Shown here piece by piece: positions 24,603 through 34,027 of a stretch of 64,000 nt of DNA; position 1 is the stretch's first letter, and every line of letters starts with the position of its first letter. Source of the stretch: Natrinema hispanicum (GTDB lineage: Archaea; Halobacteriota; Halobacteria; Halobacteriales; Natrialbaceae); contig NZ_SHMP01000010.1 of assembly GCF_004217335.1 (NCBI RefSeq), positions 44,731 through 108,730 on the forward strand. The letters are read 5' to 3'. The notes under the pieces were generated by a model. That model had not been told where the DNA came from, did no database searches, and worked only from the letters and a program-made list of their open reading frames with translations. The position numbers and the translations under genes are program-made.

Positions 24603-26153
24603 ATGAACGATGCGATGGAAACAATCAGCCGAGATTTAGGGCGCATGTTTCAAGCGCTGGCCGGGTTACTGTTCGTCTCGCTGCTCATCCCGCTTGTCTG
24701 GGGAGAGTACTGGGCGATGCCGGCCCTCATCGTCTCCGGGTTACTCCCGCTTGGGATCGGCTACCTCTTGACATCGACGTTTCGGGAGGCGACCCAGCCT
24801 GGGAAATTACACGGGATGATCATCGCCGCGACGGGCTGGTTCTGCGTCGCGCTCTTCGGATCGGTCCCGTTCCTCCTCATTGCGTGGACCGTTGAGCTTG
24901 GGCTACCAGTCCTCGAGACGCCGGCACAGACGGAGACACTCGCGGCGTTTACCAATCCACTCAACGCCGTCTTCGAGAGTATGAGCGGCTTTACCGGGAC
25001 TGGCCTGACGATGACCGACAACGAGGAGGTCTTACCACGGACGCTGCAGTGGTGGCGGTCGTTCATCGAGTGGGTCGGTGGCGTCGGCGTGATCGTCCTG
25101 ACGACGGCGATCCTCGCCCGCCCTGGCAGTGGGTCACTGACGCTCTATGAGAGCGAAGCGCGATCCGAACGGATTCATCCGAGTATCGTCTCGACGGTGC
25201 AGACGATCTGGTGGATCTTCCTCCTCTTTACGTTCGTCTCGATCCTGTTACTCTGGGTTGTCGGGATGCCGCTCTGGGGCGCAATCAACCACGCGATGAC
25301 AGGCTTATCAACTGGTGGATTCTCGATCACGGACAACTCGATCGCTACCTACGACAGCGCCGCTATCGACTTCGCGCTCCTGCCGATCATGCTACTCGGC
25401 AGTATCGCGTTTCCGGTGCACTATCTCATCCTGCAAGGCGACCTCCGAAATCTCTATACGGATCTCCAGACCCGATGGGTATTCATCTACATGAGCGCTG
25501 GCACGCTCGCTCTTACCGCGCTCGTCTACGTCACCGAAACGTATGACACCCTGTTTACCGCGTTTCGCTACAGCTCTTTCCAGTTCGTCTCGGCGGCGAC
25601 CTGCGCTGGCTTCCAGACTGCAGTCGACTCGACGAATGTCGCGCTTGGCCGGTGGCCAGCACAGGCCCAGCTTACGGTGGTCTTCGGGATGATCGTCGGC
25701 GGTGCGGCTGGGTCGACAGTCGGCGGAATTAAGCTCATCCGGGCGCTCACGCTATTAAAAGGAATCCGATTCCGTATCGCAGATGTCTTTTATCCCAAGA
25801 CAGCAGTTCGCCGGCTGAAAATCAACGGTCGCCGACTTAACGAACAGGAAGTCCGCCAGGAGTTCGAGGAAGCGGCCATTATCGGCTTTCTCTGGTTTGT
25901 CTTCCTTGGCATTGGGATGTTTGTGCTTCTCCTAATACTTCCACAGGGGGAGTACACCCTCGAGAACGTCATCTTCGAGGTTGCGAGCGCTCAGGGCAAC
26001 GTCGGCCTCTCCGCGGGCATCACCGGGCCGGAGTCGCTTCCGACGCTTGGGAAACTCATGTTCTTGTTCAATATGTGGATCGGTCGCCTCGAGATCATCC
26101 CCGTGCTAGTGACGCTTCGGGCAATCTTCCGCCGGGGTGGAATATACCAATGA
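24603..26153 (+). CDS. trkH: TrkH-type potassium channel/transporter
   Basis: About 516 residues from ATG 24603, which has GGTGAG 6 nt upstream; an ATG at 24597 is the alternative. Multiple membrane helices with four pore-loop repeats carrying the filter glycines: GFTGTGLT, LSTGGFS, TCAGFQ and GNVGLSAG. It mediates potassium uptake together with TrkA, essential for haloarchaeal salt-in osmoadaptation. The stop overlaps the next start by 4 nt. Confidence 0.93.
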   Translation: MNDAMETISRDLGRMFQALAGLLFVSLLIPLVWGEYWAMPALIVSGLLPLGIGYLLTSTFREATQPGKLHGMIIAATGWFCVALFGSVPFLLIAWTVELGLPVLETPAQTETLAAFTNPLNAVFESMSGFTGTGLTMTDNEEVLPRTLQWWRSFIEWVGGVGVIVLTTAILARPGSGSLTLYESEARSERIHPSIVSTVQTIWWIFLLFTFVSILLLWVVGMPLWGAINHAMTGLSTGGFSITDNSIATYDSAAIDFALLPIMLLGSIAFPVHYLILQGDLRNLYTDLQTRWVFIYMSAGTLALTALVYVTETYDTLFTAFRYSSFQFVSAATCAGFQTAVDSTNVALGRWPAQAQLTVVFGMIVGGAAGSTVGGIKLIRALTLLKGIRFRIADVFYPKTAVRRLKINGRRLNEQEVRQEFEEAAIIGFLWFVFLGIGMFVLLLILPQGEYTLENVIFEVASAQGNVGLSAGITGPESLPTLGKLMFLFNMWIGRLEIIPVLVTLRAIFRRGGIYQ

Positions 26154-26365
26154 ATCTTCGCGACCTCCCGTTCGTTGGAGAACTCCTTGGGGCAGGTGCT
26201 GAGGATCGGGTCTTCGATGTACTGCTGCTTATTGGTCCACTGATGATTCTTTTCATCGCTGTCGTGGGACGGTCGATTCTCACATCTGCTGGTGCAATCA
26301 TCTATATATTATCTTTCATCTCATACATAATTTACCGTAGTATAAGCACTTCTGGAATCGCGTAG
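26150..26365 (+). CDS. small TrkH-linked membrane protein
   Basis: 71 residues from ATG 26150, overlapping the trkH stop (ATGA). Two membrane helices (about 23-42 and 46-63) after an amphipathic start (MNLRDLPFVGELLG). Its tight coupling to trkH suggests an accessory subunit of the channel; a similar two-helix protein (27387-27632) lies near the second set. Confidence 0.8.
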   Translation: MNLRDLPFVGELLGAGAEDRVFDVLLLIGPLMILFIAVVGRSILTSAGAIIYILSFISYIIYRSISTSGIA

Positions 26366-26584
26366 TACGCGCTCCAGATCAAGGGGTTTGAGCAGCGAGA
26401 CGTACAAGAGTTCAGTTAGCGCCGAAACATCAGCCGCAAGTCTCAGCCGACTGTTTCCGTCGCCTTGTCTATTTTCCCCCGGTTTCGGTTGATATACACG
26501 TCGAAATAGTAATTCGTTTGAATTTATGTCCTCAATGAGGGGAGTTGTCGAAAGTCACGAGTCCATCGTCGTTCGGTTCAGGCG

Positions 26585-27271
26585 TCATTTCACCCGGTCC
26601 TCGTAATGGCCGAACACGTTTGTCAGTTCGGGTTCGGCACCAAATCCAGAGTAGACGGTTAACAGATCGCCGGTCTGGATGGTCGTGCTTCCCTTTGGAG
26701 TAATTGGCGGCTCCTGTCCTTCACGTTCGATGGCAACGATCAGCACATCGTCGGGAATGATTTCTTCATTCGCGGCCTCGAGGATCGTTTTTCCGATAAT
26801 CGGCGCGTTTTCAGTGACTCGGATCTCGAAGACCTCCGCCTCCTCGCCGATTCGCATGTAGTCGACGATAGCGGGGCGAGCAACCGACCGATACAGGTAC
26901 TCCGCGATGAGTTCCTGGGGGTTCTCCATGGTGTTGACGCCGATCTGGCGAAACACGTTCATGTGCTCGGGGTCGTGCACGACTGAGACGATCGACGGTA
27001 CCTCGTGTTCCTGCGCGAGCAGACAGACCATGATATTGGTCGCGTCCCGGTCGGTCGTGCTTATCAGGGCGTCAGCCTTCCCGATTCCAGCGTCGATGAG
27101 CGCTTCATGGGCCGTGGCGTCGTCGTTTAAGATCAGGCAGTCGTACTCACCGGCGGCCCGATCCGCGCGTTCGGGATCTTTCTCGATGACGACGACCTCG
27201 TTTCCCGATCGAGTCGCGATATCGATCAGCGGAATCCCGATATCGCCCGCACCGACGACGATGATATACAT
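26585..27271 (-). CDS. trkA: TrkA protein, second copy
   Basis: 228 residues from ATG 27271 (MYIIVVGAGDIG); an in-frame extension to 27331 is rejected because the paralogue starts here. Same TrkA_N and TrkA_C arrangement as 23789-24475, with most residues identical and long identical stretches in the middle. It is on the opposite strand, so the duplication is inverted relative to the first. It may serve the second TrkH (27868) or form mixed rings. Confidence 0.92.
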   Translation of the reverse strand: MYIIVVGAGDIGIPLIDIATRSGNEVVVIEKDPERADRAAGEYDCLILNDDATAHEALIDAGIGKADALISTTDRDATNIMVCLLAQEHEVPSIVSVVHDPEHMNVFRQIGVNTMENPQELIAEYLYRSVARPAIVDYMRIGEEAEVFEIRVTENAPIIGKTILEAANEEIIPDDVLIVAIEREGQEPPITPKGSTTIQTGDLLTVYSGFGAEPELTNVFGHYEDRVK

Positions 27272-27386
27272 GGTGCTAAGCTTGTCGCGTCTCGGATGAA
27301 AACATACCGCTTCGGCACTGCTCGCCCCCATCTCCCGGCCTCGAGCGACAGTCAGCTGAATTCGTTCGGCGGACGGCCGTCACCAC

Positions 27387-27632
27387 TTACTGATCCCAGG
27401 GAGGTCGCTGTCGTCGTCGCTTCGACTGTTCCTCCGATTCAGCCAGGATTCGCTCGATCGCCCACCCAGCCCACAGAAAGACGATCGCCATGAATGCGAC
27501 CATCTCGATCCGGACGACCGATCCATGTCGAACCGTGAGGACAAGTGCCATGATTGCCACCGCTGTAGCGACGACACCGAACACGTCGTAAAACGAGTGT
27601 GGGTGGCGAACACTTGGCAATTGTACGTTCAT
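27387..27632 (-). CDS. two-helix membrane protein near Trk genes
   Basis: 81 residues (MNVQLPSVRHPHSFYDVFG). Two helices (about 18-34 and 43-59) and a basic C-terminal tail (SEEQSKRRRQRPPWDQ) likely cytoplasmic. Located between the second TrkA and second TrkH, divergent from the latter. Resembles in size and layout the trkH-coupled protein at 26150, suggesting a related accessory function, but homology is not evident by eye. Confidence 0.7.
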   Translation of the reverse strand: MNVQLPSVRHPHSFYDVFGVVATAVAIMALVLTVRHGSVVRIEMVAFMAIVFLWAGWAIERILAESEEQSKRRRQRPPWDQ

Positions 27633-27867
27633 AGGTCACACTACGCACGGTTCGTATAAAGTACCTGTACCCGTCTCGCGTCGGTGCCACGAGCTCAGAA
27701 TCGGCGCTCGCGGTGGTGATACTGTCGGATACCATCCCGCCGCACGGAGCGAGCGGCGGCCGGATTGAGGACGCCGGGCAGCGCGTCGGTCACGATGGAT
27801 TCATTACGGCCTTAGCGAAATGCCGTTACAACCGTGTCCAGACGTGACTCCGTGAGTGGGGGGTTCT

Positions 27868-29406
27868 ATGCGGCTCCGAACTGAGTGGCGCGCCAGCTTC
27901 GCGCTCGTCGGGACCGTCCTCAAGTATCTCTCCGTTCCGTTAGTGATCCCAATCGTCGTGGCGCTCATTTACGGCGACCCGGTGTTCCCGTTCGTCGCGA
28001 CGATCGCACTGACGATCGCCGTTGGCCACGGCCTCGAGCAACTCGACCTCGATCCGGACCTGCAGATCCGGGAGGCGATGCTGTTCGTCGCGATCTCGTG
28101 GCTCGCCGTCGCCGCCGTCGGCGCGGTCCCGTATGTGCTCGCTGGCTGGGGAACCGAATCGACGCTTGCCGACCCAGTCAACGCGCTGTTTGAGTCGATG
28201 TCTGGCTTTACGACCACTGGGGCCACCGTCCTCGGGGAGATCTCTCTTGAGCGCCACTCTCACGCCGTGATGATGTGGCGACAGCTCACGCAGTGGCTCG
28301 GCGGGATGGGGATCATCGTCTTGATGGTCGCGATCCTGCCAGAGATCGCCGTCAGCGGTGCCCAACTCATCGAGTCGGAGGCGCCGGGTCCGGAGCTACA
28401 GAAACTGACCCCGCGGATCGCCGAGACGGCACGGATCCTCTGGCTCGTCTACTTCGCTTTTACTGCTATCTATATCGCGCTGCTCTATGGCTTTCATCTT
28501 GCAGGGATGGCACCGAACATGGGGCTGTACAACGCCATCGCCCACGGGTTCACAACGCTCCCGACGGGCGGGTTCTCCCCAGAGGCCGACAGCGTCGCGG
28601 CCTTTTCTGCGATCGTCCAGTGGACGGCAATCCCCTTCATGATCATCGCCGGGACGAACTTCGCCCTGTTCTGGCACGTCTTCAGCGGTGACGGTCATCG
28701 CTTCGTTCGAAACACCGAGTTTCGCGCCTACATCGCCGCAATCGCCGGGCTGACCGTCCTCCTCGCTGGAATGCTCTATTCCGGTGCCGCGCCAGCGCTA
28801 TCGGGCCTCGGCGGCGTGACCGAGGGCGTCCTCGGGAACTCGCTACGCCAGAGCGCCTTCCAGATCGGATCGCTGCTGACCTCAACCGGTTACGCGACCA
28901 GCGACTTCGTCGAGTGGACCTCGACGGGGAAGATCGTCCTCCTGTTTGCCATGTTAGTCGGCGGCTGCGCCGGGTCGACCGGCGGTGGCGTCAAAGTGGT
29001 TCGATGGGTGATCATTTTCAAGGTCCTCCGACGGGAACTGTTGACAGCCTCTCACCCCGAAGTCGTTCGACCAGTCCGTCTCGGCGGTAACGTCGTCGAC
29101 GAGGACGCGATCCGCGGCGTCCTCGGCTTCACGTTCATGTATCTCCTCATCTTCGCCATCGCAACGCTGTTCATCGCGCTCGATGCCAGCCGTATCGGCT
29201 ACACGTTGACGCCGCTCGAAGCATTCAGCGCCAGTCTCGCGACGATTGGCAATATTGGTCCTGGGTTCGGCTCGCTCGGCCCGTTTGGGAGCTACCTCGA
29301 GTTTCCGGATAGCTCGAAGCTCGTGATGGTCTTTCTCATGTGGATTGGCCGCCTCGAGATCATTCCTGTGCTTGTGCTGTTCACTGGTGGCTTCTGGACA
29401 CGCTGA
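27868..29406 (+). CDS. trkH: TrkH-type potassium channel/transporter, second copy
   Basis: About 512 residues from ATG 27868 (MRLRTEWRASF); a GTG at 27856 is less likely. Pore-loop repeats are visible as GFTTTGAT, LPTGGFSP, TSTGYAT and ATIGNIGPG. It is clearly diverged from the 24603 TrkH, unlike the TrkA pair. The gene has higher GC than the flanking small genes. Likely the membrane subunit paired with the 26585 TrkA. Confidence 0.92.
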   Translation: MRLRTEWRASFALVGTVLKYLSVPLVIPIVVALIYGDPVFPFVATIALTIAVGHGLEQLDLDPDLQIREAMLFVAISWLAVAAVGAVPYVLAGWGTESTLADPVNALFESMSGFTTTGATVLGEISLERHSHAVMMWRQLTQWLGGMGIIVLMVAILPEIAVSGAQLIESEAPGPELQKLTPRIAETARILWLVYFAFTAIYIALLYGFHLAGMAPNMGLYNAIAHGFTTLPTGGFSPEADSVAAFSAIVQWTAIPFMIIAGTNFALFWHVFSGDGHRFVRNTEFRAYIAAIAGLTVLLAGMLYSGAAPALSGLGGVTEGVLGNSLRQSAFQIGSLLTSTGYATSDFVEWTSTGKIVLLFAMLVGGCAGSTGGGVKVVRWVIIFKVLRRELLTASHPEVVRPVRLGGNVVDEDAIRGVLGFTFMYLLIFAIATLFIALDASRIGYTLTPLEAFSASLATIGNIGPGFGSLGPFGSYLEFPDSSKLVMVFLMWIGRLEIIPVLVLFTGGFWTR

Positions 29407-29469
29407 ATATCATTCAAATTGTCATACCTGGCTAAAGTCCTGTTCTCTCACTGGGTGTTGAGTCCACGG

Positions 29470-31341
29470 TTAGGTACGGAGATGCGGGTGGCACTGCTCG
29501 AGTGCCTCGTGAACCGCGTTTCGGCGGCCAACGAACGTGAGGTGGTCTCCGTGTTGAAGCGTCAAGTCTGCATCAGGGACCTCCGACTCACCATTGCGAC
29601 TAACGAGTGCGACTAAGACGCCATCTGGGAGCTCTTGGTCGAGTTCGCGGATCGATTTTCCGACCAGTTTTTCGGCCGTCACCTCGATTTCTTGAACGTC
29701 ACCGGTTCGTCCGAGTTCAGTCATCCACTCCGAGAGGGCTGGTCGTTCGATCGCATTATCCATCGACTGAGCGATCGATTCATCAGCTGCAATCGCTCGA
29801 ACACCCAGGTCTTCGAACGCGTCGGCATTCCCTGGTGTGTTCACTCGAGCGATGACCGTCTCATTGTCGAACTTCGAGTTTGCGAGCTGGGCGATGAGGA
29901 GATTTGCATCGTCGTCACCCGTCGCTGCGGCGACGATCTTCGCGTTCGCCGCGCCCGCAGATTGCAGGACGGACGTGTCCGTTCCATCGCCATGGTGGAC
30001 GGTGAATCCAGCGTTCCGTGCTGCCTCGACTTTTTCTTGGTCATTGTCGATAATGATCACGTTTTCACCACGATCCTCCAGCCGTTCGGCGAGGCCGCGA
30101 CCGACACGACCGCCGCCGACAACGATTACGCGCATTGGTAGTACCTTGAGTGCTTGTGCGATGTGCCTGGCAAACCCTCCTTCGAAAACGACCGTTGTCA
30201 GAATCACCAGAAACACGGTCCCGACGAGAACGGTCGCTGCTTCGGGGTTCGACGACCGGAGCTCGAGTGCGAAGAGTGTTGCCACGCTTGCTGGGATAAT
30301 ACCGCGAGGACCAACTCCACTCATAAATAGTTGCTCGCGGAACGAAAAGTGCTCGCCGTACGTACAGAGGAGGACTGCGACAGGTCGGATGACCGCTACC
30401 ACAACGAAGACAACCACGATACCACCGACCCCGAGTGAGAGAAGGTCCTCAAACGAGAGAAGTGTCGTGAGAGATATGAACACAAATGAGAGGACGATCA
30501 GCGTGATATCGCCCTTGAACGCCGCAATTTCCTCCTCATACGGGACGCCAGCGTTCCCGAGGAGCAGCCCGGCTGTCGCAACTGCCGCGATGCCTGCCTC
30601 CGTGATAATCGCGTTTGCGATTCCGTAGGTGGCAAGTGCTCCGACAAGAACGATGAGGCGCGAGTTTCGGACGGCGTTCGACGGCGAGAGATCGACGTGG
30701 GTGAGCAGATACCAAAGAACGCCTGCTGTCAGGACACCGATGAGGAGACCGATCCCGAGCCGAGACACGAACTCTTCGACCAGAACCTGCAGTTCGCTCT
30801 CCTCGGAGACGACCATCTCGAAGACGGCGACTGCTAAGATCGCAGCCGTGACGTCGTTGACGATCCCTTCCGTCTCGAGCGCTGCCGCCACGCGGTCTCG
30901 AACCGGCACCACATCTAAAATCGGTGTAATCACCGTCGGCCCGGTCGCGATGAGGAGTGAACCGACGAGAAACGACAGCTCCCATGAGACATTGAGTGCG
31001 AATCGGACAACAACAGCTGTCCCGACGAGAGCGATAAGTGCGCCTACCGTGATCAACCGAATCGCTTCACGCGGTGTCTGTCGGAGCTTCGTGAGTTTCA
31101 GATGGAAGGCACCCTCAAAGACGATAATCGCGACTGACAGTCCAACGATCGCTGAGAGGGGTCCAGGTCCGCCGAGTGATTCTAATCCGATAATGTCGAG
31201 TCCTTCAGGCCCAACAGCGACCCCTGCGAGAATCAGAAAGAGGACACTGGGAATCTCCAAGCGATCGGCTAACACTTGGGAAGCGACGCCCAGCCCTAAG
31301 ATGATCACGACGAGGGAAATTAATGCAGAACCGGCACTCAC
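29470..31341 (-). CDS. CPA-type cation/proton antiporter with TrkA domains
   Basis: About 623 residues. I start it at GTG 31341 because a TATA-like box (CTTTATAG, about 31375-31383 read on the minus strand) lies upstream and would sit inside a longer reading from TTG 31386. About 12 membrane helices with ATGPTVITPIL and EGIVNDVTAA; the Asn-Asp pair suggests the electroneutral CPA1-like type. The cytoplasmic tail has TrkA_N (VVGGGRVGRGLAERL) and TrkA_C. It exports Na+ or K+ for H+, completing the ion-homeostasis island. Confidence 0.9.
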   Translation of the reverse strand: MSAGSALISLVVIILGLGVASQVLADRLEIPSVLFLILAGVAVGPEGLDIIGLESLGGPGPLSAIVGLSVAIIVFEGAFHLKLTKLRQTPREAIRLITVGALIALVGTAVVVRFALNVSWELSFLVGSLLIATGPTVITPILDVVPVRDRVAAALETEGIVNDVTAAILAVAVFEMVVSEESELQVLVEEFVSRLGIGLLIGVLTAGVLWYLLTHVDLSPSNAVRNSRLIVLVGALATYGIANAIITEAGIAAVATAGLLLGNAGVPYEEEIAAFKGDITLIVLSFVFISLTTLLSFEDLLSLGVGGIVVVFVVVAVIRPVAVLLCTYGEHFSFREQLFMSGVGPRGIIPASVATLFALELRSSNPEAATVLVGTVFLVILTTVVFEGGFARHIAQALKVLPMRVIVVGGGRVGRGLAERLEDRGENVIIIDNDQEKVEAARNAGFTVHHGDGTDTSVLQSAGAANAKIVAAATGDDDANLLIAQLANSKFDNETVIARVNTPGNADAFEDLGVRAIAADESIAQSMDNAIERPALSEWMTELGRTGDVQEIEVTAEKLVGKSIRELDQELPDGVLVALVSRNGESEVPDADLTLQHGDHLTFVGRRNAVHEALEQCHPHLRT

Positions 31342-31459
31342 AGGGAATGCACCTAGTTGATCGACTCGACTCCTACTATAAAGCAATCGTGAAATCCGCT
31401 GCAGTCAGTGACGAACTCGATTCTGAGCGATTAGCTTGCGCTCTCGCTCCCACCTGCTG

Positions 31460-31825
31460 TTAGCGTTCTGCACCGTAGACGATTTTCGAGGGGGCTTCGT
31501 AGCCACAGTCTGGACAGTCGAACCATCGTTTGACCTTCGCACCAGTGGCAGATTTCTGGCCGACGATGACGTCGTTGTTTGGACACTCAGGACAAGCGAG
31601 TTCAGGGGCTGGGCGGTTCCGAAGTTCATCCCGAACGCTGGTCGCTTCTTTTGTCTCGAAGCCGTGCGACCACACTGGATAGCCGTCGACGAGGATCGCT
31701 GCCCGCCACTTGTACGCGTAGGAGTCCGGGGCACGATGCAGGACTGCTCGCGCTCCAGTCTCCGTGTTTCGATATGCCAGCGTGGGTGTTCGACTCTCTC
31801 GTGTCCAGTTGGTGATTCGGGGCAT
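31460..31825 (-). CDS. haloarchaeal zinc-ribbon protein (DUF7568-like)
   Basis: 121 residues (MPRITNWTRESRTPTLAYRN). The first 75 residues form a beta-rich domain with W-R-A-A-I-L-V-D-G-Y-P-V-W. The C-terminus has CPECPNNDVIV and CPDCGYEAPS, a four-cysteine zinc ribbon. I recall a conserved haloarchaeal DUF with this opening. It lies 6 nt downstream of the 31832 gene and belongs to its operon. Role unknown, perhaps nucleic-acid binding. Confidence 0.82.
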   Translation of the reverse strand: MPRITNWTRESRTPTLAYRNTETGARAVLHRAPDSYAYKWRAAILVDGYPVWSHGFETKEATSVRDELRNRPAPELACPECPNNDVIVGQKSATGAKVKRWFDCPDCGYEAPSKIVYGAER

Positions 31826-31831
31826 GAGTAC

Positions 31832-32332
31832 TCAGAAATGGACGTCTGCCGGCACGATCCAGCACGTCTCGCGCTCGTCAGTGTCCTCGAGGAGGCGATC
31901 GAGGTGTCCACGATGGCGGATCCCAGTCGCGTACTGATCATACAGGCAGATCGACGGGCCACGGGAGGCACCGACCTGCTGGAAGGCGTGCCGAGCGAGG
32001 CCTTCGTCGCGCATGATCTCGTCGTCGCTGTGTTCCTCGAGTGCTTGCTTCACCCGATTCAGATTTCGTTGGAACGTTTCCGTCGTAGTCTCCCAGGCCC
32101 GCTCGAGGAGTTCTTCACCTTCGTCGGACGTAACGGGCGCAGCCGTCGGCAGGTCGCCCCACCGTGCTTTTCCAGCCACTGTCGTCTCCTCTTGGTCGAA
32201 AGTGACGTAGTAGTCGAACACCGCACAGGAATGCGGCTCCGCGCCAACCAGTCGATCGAACACGGTCTTTCCGGTTGACAGTGCCTCTTCTGCTGTCGAT
32301 GCCTCTACCAGTGCGTAAATTAACATATGCAT
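31832..32332 (-). CDS. conserved haloarchaeal protein, operon with zinc ribbon
   Basis: 166 residues, soluble. The end LYDQYATGIRHRGHLDRLLEDTDERETCWIVPAD matches in pattern the segment LYDEGGTGIRDEQRLATLLDNAGDDAWLVPA of the protein at 35000-35890, so the two share a domain. Upstream on the minus strand is a T-rich box followed by a 9-bp GC-rich inverted repeat (32387-32413) shared in layout with other accessory genes. Function unknown. Confidence 0.78.
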   Translation of the reverse strand: MHMLIYALVEASTAEEALSTGKTVFDRLVGAEPHSCAVFDYYVTFDQEETTVAGKARWGDLPTAAPVTSDEGEELLERAWETTTETFQRNLNRVKQALEEHSDDEIMRDEGLARHAFQQVGASRGPSICLYDQYATGIRHRGHLDRLLEDTDERETCWIVPADVHF

Positions 32333-32386
32333 CTCGGATACCTCACTGCGCCGACGCTCTGATCAGTGTTCGCTTGGTCTTACCCA

Positions 32387-32413
32387 GTGCGCCGGCACCC
32401 ATCACCGGCGCAC
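32387..32413 (-). promoter_or_regulatory. GC-rich inverted repeat with GATGGGTG loop
   Basis: Minus-strand reading: stem GTGCGCCGG/CCGGCGCAC, loop TGATGGGTG, preceded by CCAGCAGTGATTTT. It lies 55 nt before ATG 32332. The site at 42845-42869 has a different stem (TCGCCCCG/CGGGGCGA) but a near-identical loop (AGATGGGTG). Confidence 0.55.
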
Positions 32414-32439
32414 AAAATCACTGCTGGAACGTACCTGTC

Positions 32440-32569
32440 TCACGGAGTAGAGCGATCCGGATCGATAGTAGCATCGTCAGTGGTCGTCAGGTCGCTTGAC
32501 TCGTCGATAGCTTCGAAAAGACCACGGGTGCCTTTGGAAACTTGTACCTCTGCCTCGAGTGGGGTTGCT
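32440..32569 (-). pseudogene. separated 3' part of the 34062-34250 gene
   Basis: An open frame with haloarchaeal codon bias (PLEAEVQVSKGTRGLFEAIDE..., ending RSTP and TGA 32440-32442) has no start codon. It is in the same frame as the gene at 34062-34250 once the mobile element is removed, separated only by a TAA in the flanking GGTTAGG repeat. It is probably the displaced C-terminus of that gene. Confidence 0.5.
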
Positions 32570-32571
32570 GG

Positions 32572-32994
32572 TTAGGGAGCCGCTGTCTCTCTTTGTTTGA
32601 GTTTGAGCTCAACGTTGCCTGCCAGACCCGCAAGGAGGACTACGCCGACCCAAGAAAGGATATACACACCGAATGGTCCCGGACCACCAAACGGGCTAGT
32701 AAAGTAACCCTGCCACTCACTATAGGCTGATACGGTTAGTAATACACTGACCAGTAGAACGGGCGAAATGGACTTCTGCGTTATGGAATACAGGACTGGA
32801 ACGAATCCGAGGGCAAACATTCCGATGAGAATATACGCTCCTGAGGGTGGCTTAACCAAGAGGAGTTCCCATAGATTGTCATATGAGAAGAAGTTCCAGA
32901 GAAAGATAGCGACACCTGCATGGAGAAAACCGGCAACCAGACGGTAAATAGCCGGAACCATCGATATGGATGGGGTCTCTGAGTTTTCAGCCAT
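32572..32994 (-). CDS. four-helix membrane protein, probable element cargo
   Basis: 140 residues from ATG 32994 (MAENSETPSISM). Four membrane helices (around 15-35, 42-62, 67-85, 100-120). The stop TAA lies in the GGTTAGG direct repeat at the left edge of the element at 32577-34059, so the gene reads through its left end. It plays the same cargo role as the genes at 11991 and 60514 but encodes an unrelated protein. Confidence 0.7.
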   Translation of the reverse strand: MAENSETPSISMVPAIYRLVAGFLHAGVAIFLWNFFSYDNLWELLLVKPPSGAYILIGMFALGFVPVLYSITQKSISPVLLVSVLLTVSAYSEWQGYFTSPFGGPGPFGVYILSWVGVVLLAGLAGNVELKLKQRETAAP

Positions 32995-33096
32995 ATTCCG
33001 CAGCAAGAATTACACTCACTTAGAAATTATGGTGGGTTGACACTCTACGGAAAGTACATAGCCTGTACTGACCGTCCGGTACGGAGTCCAATAAGC

Positions 33097-34027
33097 TGCT
33101 CTGTTGAACAGCGATCTAATCAGCCGATATCACTGGCTTAGAAGGATGAAGCCGAGGAATTCGATTCTGTCCTATGGAAATCGATCTCCTCGACTTCATT
33201 GAGCAGTGTCGTGACCTAGCCAAACAAGCGTTGGGGAAGCACGCGGGCGAGCCCGCCAGCGGCGGGTTCGCCCGCTGGGTCCATGTCGTCCTACACTGTT
33301 TTCGGCTCGAAGAAGGTCACAGCTACCGTGAAACGCCGAATCGGTTGAAGTACATGACTGAGATTTGTGACGTACTCGGTCTCGATCGAGAGAACCTCCC
33401 CGACTACAGCACGATCTACAAGTCGTTCGATCGGCTGAAAATGTGGGTGTGGCGGGCGTTGCTGCGCGTTTCAGCGCAGCAACACCCGCAGTCTGGCCAC
33501 GCTGCTCTCGACAGCACGTTCTTTGACCGCCGCCGTTCTTCGTCGTACTTCCGCCAGCGGTCAGGAAATACCGTGCAGACGCTGAAAGTGACGACATTAA
33601 CTGATATAGAGTCGCTCGCTGTTCTCGATGTCCATATCACAGCACGGTGGAAGCACGATACGAAGACCGGACCGCAGGTCGTCCGCCGAAACGCGGACGA
33701 CCTGCAGTCCGTGGTTGCCGACAACGCGTTCCAAGACTGGCACACTGAGTACGAAATCTCCGCACTTGACGTTGAGTACCTTGTTCACTACCGCGGCTCA
33801 TCACCGAATGCAGTCATGAACAACGCGCTCATCCGGGCAAAAGGATACTCTCAGCGCTGGATGGCCGAAACCTCGTACTCAACAACGAAGCGCTCGCTCG
33901 GCGACGCCGTGCGAGCGCTGGGCTGGTATCGCCAGTTCCGTGAAATTGTCTTGATGTTCGCCCTCATCAATATAGAATCGCTGTGTGAGCCGCTGTAACC
34001 GTGATCCAGCATCTATTCAACAGAGCA
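33097..34027 (+). mobile_element. IS5-like insertion sequence, copy 2
   Basis: 931 bp, apparently identical to 6434-7364, with ends TGCTCTGTTGAA and TTCAACAGAGCA and an 8-bp target duplication CAATAAGC (33089-33096 and 34028-34035). Same orientation as copy 1, 25.7 kb apart. It inserted into the right arm of an older mobile element. Confidence 0.93.
33174..33998 (+). CDS. IS5-family DDE transposase, identical copy
   Basis: 274 residues, identical to the protein at 6511-7335, with the same candidate DDE residues and start position 77 nt from the element end. No disruption. Identity indicates very recent copying within this replicon or genome. Confidence 0.93.
   Translation: MEIDLLDFIEQCRDLAKQALGKHAGEPASGGFARWVHVVLHCFRLEEGHSYRETPNRLKYMTEICDVLGLDRENLPDYSTIYKSFDRLKMWVWRALLRVSAQQHPQSGHAALDSTFFDRRRSSSYFRQRSGNTVQTLKVTTLTDIESLAVLDVHITARWKHDTKTGPQVVRRNADDLQSVVADNAFQDWHTEYEISALDVEYLVHYRGSSPNAVMNNALIRAKGYSQRWMAETSYSTTKRSLGDAVRALGWYRQFREIVLMFALINIESLCEPL

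Noticed and set aside
30629..31360. Long plus-strand open frame opposite the antiporter gene
   Set aside because: It mirrors the codon bias of the minus-strand gene, has a low-complexity Arg/Thr/Ser composition and no start context; an antisense shadow.
6434..34027. Composite transposon bounded by the two IS copies
   Set aside because: Each IS has its own, different 8-bp target duplication, so they inserted separately.
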